A DNA stretch of 64,000 bases from DATKJS01 sp964551995 (GTDB lineage Bacteria > Acidobacteriota > Aminicenantia > Aminicenantales > Saccharicenantaceae), in NCBI GenBank assembly GCA_964551995.1, contig CAZKFD010000008.1:23860-87859 (forward strand), read 5' to 3'. The notes beneath the pieces were generated by a model. It did not search any database and was not told the origin of the DNA. It worked only from the letters and a program-made list of their open reading frames with translations. Both the position numbers and the translations under genes were made by a program. Below, piece after piece: positions 61,777-64,000 of the stretch. Each line of letters starts with the position of its first letter. Position 1 is the first letter of the stretch.

Positions 61777-61893
61777 CTTTTTCACCTACAAGGCCCCTCG
61801 GAACTGAACGGCCTTGTTCCTCCTTTTGGTCGACTGGCGCGCCAGTTTCTTGAATCTTTCGGGCCCCGTCCCCGCAGACGGCCAGCCACATGC

Positions 61894-61923
61894 CTTATAC
61901 TCCGTCCGGGCGGGCGCTGTCAA
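61894..61923 (-). promoter_or_regulatory. Strong minus-strand promoter of the RelE-like operon
   Basis: Read on the minus strand: TTGACA (61923-61918, perfect), an 18-base spacer and TATAAG (61899-61894). The start would lie near 61887, about 110 bases before ATG 61776. The remainder of 61777-62048 shows no gene. Confidence 0.65.
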
Positions 61924-62048
61924 GTCGCCGCCTGACCGGTGATCGCCCTCCCTGGGAGGGCGCCCTTTCGAGCCTGGATTATATTATACGCCAAGAGCAG
62001 CCCTTTTGTTTCACGACGAGCCCCCGTCTCCTCGATGAGTGCCGAGCT

Positions 62049-62402
62049 CTACAGCCCGAAGAACTGACCCGTTGTATAGCTCGACCAGCCAAGCTGGCGC
62101 GCCGGAGCGACAGGCGCAATCTGAGTAACGTTCTTCACCGGGAGAACCTTCTTGACCGCTTTTACAGGAGGAACCGACTTCACCGGAGTTACGGGTCCGC
62201 CCGAAGCACTTTCGGTGAAGAGCAGATGGCCCCCGTCATGGTCAATCACCCATCCCGCCATGAACCATCCCAGGTGTTTCCCCCCGAATGAATAAATCGA
62301 GTCTCTTTTAATGTGGGCTATCGGAACCCCGCCGAACAAATGGATGTGAGTCCCGTCCTCAGAGTAGGCCACGGCCTTGCCCGCACGATCATAGAATTCC
62401 AT
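62049..62402 (-). CDS. 4-fold beta-flower protein with Lys-Pro-Val-rich tail
   Basis: 117 residues. ATG 62402 follows GAGGAGG by seven bases. The repeated YSEDGTHIHLFGGVPIAHIK, DSIYSFGGKHLGWF and WVIDHDGGHLLF strands match the 4-fold beta-flower family, small proteins of unknown function. The C-terminus repeats KPV-like units (VKSVPPVKAVKKVLPVKNV). It may bind DNA or nucleotide; no role is established. Confidence 0.7.
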   Translation of the reverse strand: MEFYDRAGKAVAYSEDGTHIHLFGGVPIAHIKRDSIYSFGGKHLGWFMAGWVIDHDGGHLLFTESASGGPVTPVKSVPPVKAVKKVLPVKNVTQIAPVAPARQLGWSSYTTGQFFGL

Positions 62403-62789
62403 TTGAACACCTCCTCTTTGCTGACCTGATTCGGGAGTGTAAGCTTTTCTGTGTAAACCCCTTTTTCGCATTTAGGCCTGCTCCACCAGCCGTTCCCCAA
62501 AATAGATCATCAGCTGCGAGTATATCACAGCCCATTCCCGGTGACGGAAGATCCATTTCTTCGAAAGTTCCGGCTGGGAGTTTACCTCTCTTATGCGCAT
62601 AGAAGGCCCGTTCCTCGCCTCTTGAGGGGTTCATATGGGCAAACCGAGGCTACACTACCACAGCACCCAAGAGGGGAGGTACTGCGACAAACGACTAAGA
62701 AGAAAATTTGACCGTTGATCTGCTCCTCGGTGAAATTCGATGTCTTCCTCGGCAAAACCTCCCCCCATAAGATATGGGACCTCATCGGA
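62403..62789. other. Intergenic region with no gene seen
   Basis: About 390 bases between the beta-flower gene and the IS element. Short open frames on the minus strand lack ribosome sites. Nothing supportable found. Confidence 0.4.
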
Positions 62790-62798
62790 CCTCATCCC

Positions 62799-62834
62799 TG
62801 AAAAGTGTGCCAGCGAAAATGGCAGTTTTGTGGC
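62799..62834 (+). repeat. IS left inverted repeat
   Basis: 36 bases beginning TGAAAAGTGTGCCAGC, matching the inverse of the right end at about three quarters of positions (27 or so of 36, with a small offset). Confidence 0.7.
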
Positions 62835-62861
62835 AAAATTCAGGGAAGGAGGATGGCGCGG

Positions 62862-63128
62862 ATGAAGAAGTCGAAGTTCACGGAGGAGCAGATCGCCTTC
62901 GCCTTGAGGCAGGCCGAGTCGGGCACCCGGGTGGCGGAGGTCTGCCGGAAGATGGGTATTGCCGAGCAGACCTATTTCCGCTGGAAGAAGAAGTACGGGG
63001 GCCTGGGGGTCTCGGAGCTCCGGCGGCTGAGGCAGCTTGAGGAGGAGAACCGGCAGCTGAAGCGGCTGGTGGCGGACCTGACGCTGGACAAGCAGATGCT
63101 GCAGGATGTGCTGTCAAAAAAATTCTGA
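62862..63128 (+). CDS. IS3-family transposase OrfA
   Basis: 88 residues. SKFTEEQIAFALRQAESGTR and AEVCRKMGIAEQTYFRWKKK form the HTH that binds the IS ends. A leucine-zipper-like heptad follows (LRRLRQLEEENRQLKRLV). ATG 62862 follows AAGGAGG by nine bases; an ATG at 62853 is too close to that site. It ends TCA AAA AAA TTC TGA, allowing slippage into orfB. Confidence 0.92.
   Translation: MKKSKFTEEQIAFALRQAESGTRVAEVCRKMGIAEQTYFRWKKKYGGLGVSELRRLRQLEEENRQLKRLVADLTLDKQMLQDVLSKKF
63116..63122 (+). promoter_or_regulatory. Programmed -1 frameshift site (A7)
   Basis: Seven A bases in the form A-AAA-AAA relative to the orfA frame. Slipping by -1 joins DVLSKK to ILKPAQMRQRV of OrfB, the normal IS3 OrfAB fusion. 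Confidence 0.75.
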
Positions 63129-63139
63129 AGCCAGCCCAG

Positions 63140-63997
63140 ATGCGGCAGCGGGTAATCTCGCTCGAGGAAGCCTATTGGGTGAGCGAACGGCGGGCCTGCC
63201 GGACGATCAGGTTCTGCCGGACCTCCCATCGGTATCGCTCGCACCGGCGGGACGACCGGGCGCTACGCATGCGCATCGTCGAGATCGCGGAGAGCCGGGT
63301 CCGGTACGGGTACCGCAGGATCCAGGTCCTGCTGCGGCGCGAGGGCTGGCGCGTCAATCACAAGCGGACCTATCGGATCTACTGCCAGGAGGGGCTTCAC
63401 CTGAGGCGGAAGCGCCCTCATCGGCATGTCTCGGGCAGCCGGCGGATGGCGAGGCCCGACGTCGAGCGGCCGAACGCCTGCTGGAGCATGGATTTTGTCG
63501 CCGACAGCCTGTTCAACGGCCGGCGGTTCCGGGCCTTAACGGTAGTCGATAATTATAGCCGGGAATGCCTGGCGATCGAGGCGGGGCAGAGCATGACCGG
63601 GACCGATGTGGCGGCGGTCATCGAACGTTTGGTCACGGAGCGAGGGGCTCCGGAACGCATTCAATGCGACAACGGCACCGAGTTTATCTCTCGGGCCATG
63701 GACAAGTGGGCCTATGATCGGGGGATCACGATGGACTTCTCCCGGCCCGGCAAACCTATGGATAATGCGACGGTTGAGTCGTTCAACGGGTCGTTCCGGG
63801 ACGAGTGCCTGAACGTCAACTGGTTCCTGTCGATGGAGGATGCGCGGGAGAAGATCGAGAAGTGGCGGCGGGACTACAACGAGTTCCGGCCGCACAGCTC
63901 GCTCGGAGACTTGACTCCGCGGCAGTTCGCTGATAAATACGAAGTCAGTTTAAGAAGCCAAAAAACTCCATTTTTGGCTGGACCAGTTTTCGGGTGA
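63140..63997 (+). CDS. IS3-family transposase OrfB (DDE, rve domain)
   Basis: 285 residues as read from ATG 63140, but the functional product is probably the OrfAB fusion. SMDFVADSL, QCDNGTEF and ATVESFNGSFRDE supply the D-D-E catalytic triad; VSERRACRTIRFCR is the usual N-terminal block. NEFRPHSSLGDLTPRQFA is the C-terminal IS3 signature. The stop lies beyond the right inverted repeat arm. Confidence 0.93.
   Translation: MRQRVISLEEAYWVSERRACRTIRFCRTSHRYRSHRRDDRALRMRIVEIAESRVRYGYRRIQVLLRREGWRVNHKRTYRIYCQEGLHLRRKRPHRHVSGSRRMARPDVERPNACWSMDFVADSLFNGRRFRALTVVDNYSRECLAIEAGQSMTGTDVAAVIERLVTERGAPERIQCDNGTEFISRAMDKWAYDRGITMDFSRPGKPMDNATVESFNGSFRDECLNVNWFLSMEDAREKIEKWRRDYNEFRPHSSLGDLTPRQFADKYEVSLRSQKTPFLAGPVFG
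63957..63992 (-). repeat. IS right inverted repeat
   Basis: Its inverse reads CGAAAACTGGTCCAGCC and on, matching the left repeat. It overlaps the end of orfB, as often in IS3. Confidence 0.7.
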
Positions 63998-64000
63998 GGC

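Larger units (their letters stand above)
62790..63999 (+). mobile_element. Complete IS3-family insertion sequence
   Basis: About 1.2 kb with orfA, orfB in the -1 frame, a slippery A7 and inverted repeats at both ends. The recognised 36-base arms are 62799-62834 and 63957-63992; similarity continues outward (CCTCATCCC and GGGTGAGG), so the exact ends and any target duplication are uncertain. All transposase catalytic residues are present, so it looks functional. Confidence 0.88.

Noticed and set aside
61703..61891. A 62-codon minus-strand frame starting at ATG 61891
   Set aside because: The start codon lies two bases from the -10 element, upstream of the predicted transcription start, and the frame overlaps the better-supported gene at 61776.

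Overview
The window looks like a chromosomal contig of a GC-rich, diderm (outer-membrane) bacterium. bamA, lolC/lolD, fabZ and a LolA-like secreted protein show the outer membrane. Large Ser/Thr kinase-TPR receptors, an S55 (SpoIVB-type) peptidase in a non-Firmicute context, and many beta-propeller, DUF885 and MacB-like proteins suggest an Acidobacteriota or Aminicenantes-like lineage. That assignment is inference from gene content; no rRNA is present to confirm it.

Region 1-48.5 kb is a dense, high-GC housekeeping backbone. It starts with the end of a sigma-54 activator and a diguanylate cyclase. Next come envelope biogenesis (bamA-fabZ), a minus-strand run of GNAT protein-ribH-nusB-lysS-lolC-lolD, a Lon-like protease, a pseudouridine synthase and two MacB-like permeases. 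These are followed by an AlaX editing protein, RNase HIII, an amidohydrolase, EF-P, a secreted propeller/S55 peptidase pair and a lipid-like cluster (serine-palmitoyltransferase-like enzyme, SDR reductase, FabH). Then come a DUF885 protein, tatD, yajQ, a polyprenyl synthase, a CYTH protein, rpoZ, a dicarboxylate symporter and a MinD-like/J-like pair. The stretch ends with transporters, PilZ, a Tat-exported dienelactone hydrolase, a radical SAM enzyme next to a broken class V aminotransferase, and a zinc-ribbon/kinase/TPR receptor.

Region 48.5-64 kb is clearly different. GC falls by eye, genes are shorter and often unrecognised, several reading frames are broken, and mobility signals cluster. 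It opens with a small cysteine-tailed peptide gene beside a radical SAM/SPASM enzyme, a candidate RiPP-type locus. A tyrosine integrase and a small excisionase-like protein lie beside 3' halves of tRNA genes: Lys-like twice, Leu once, and Arg further right. The rest carries a DUF4365 nuclease-fold protein, a YdjM-like membrane hydrolase, paired membrane proteins and a HEPN-type protein interrupted at a 7-A run. It also holds a ParB-like protein, a RelE-like toxin with its partner, a 4-fold beta-flower protein and a complete IS3-family element at the right edge. I read this as a mobile or defence island assembled by repeated integration at tRNA ends.

Many genes have recognisable sigma-70-type promoters (TTGaca-like, 17 bases, TATaat-like). 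Several place the predicted transcription start on or within a few bases of the ATG, suggesting leaderless transcripts. Start codons were chosen from Shine-Dalgarno spacing, signal peptides and family N-termini, so several differ from the longest possible open frame.
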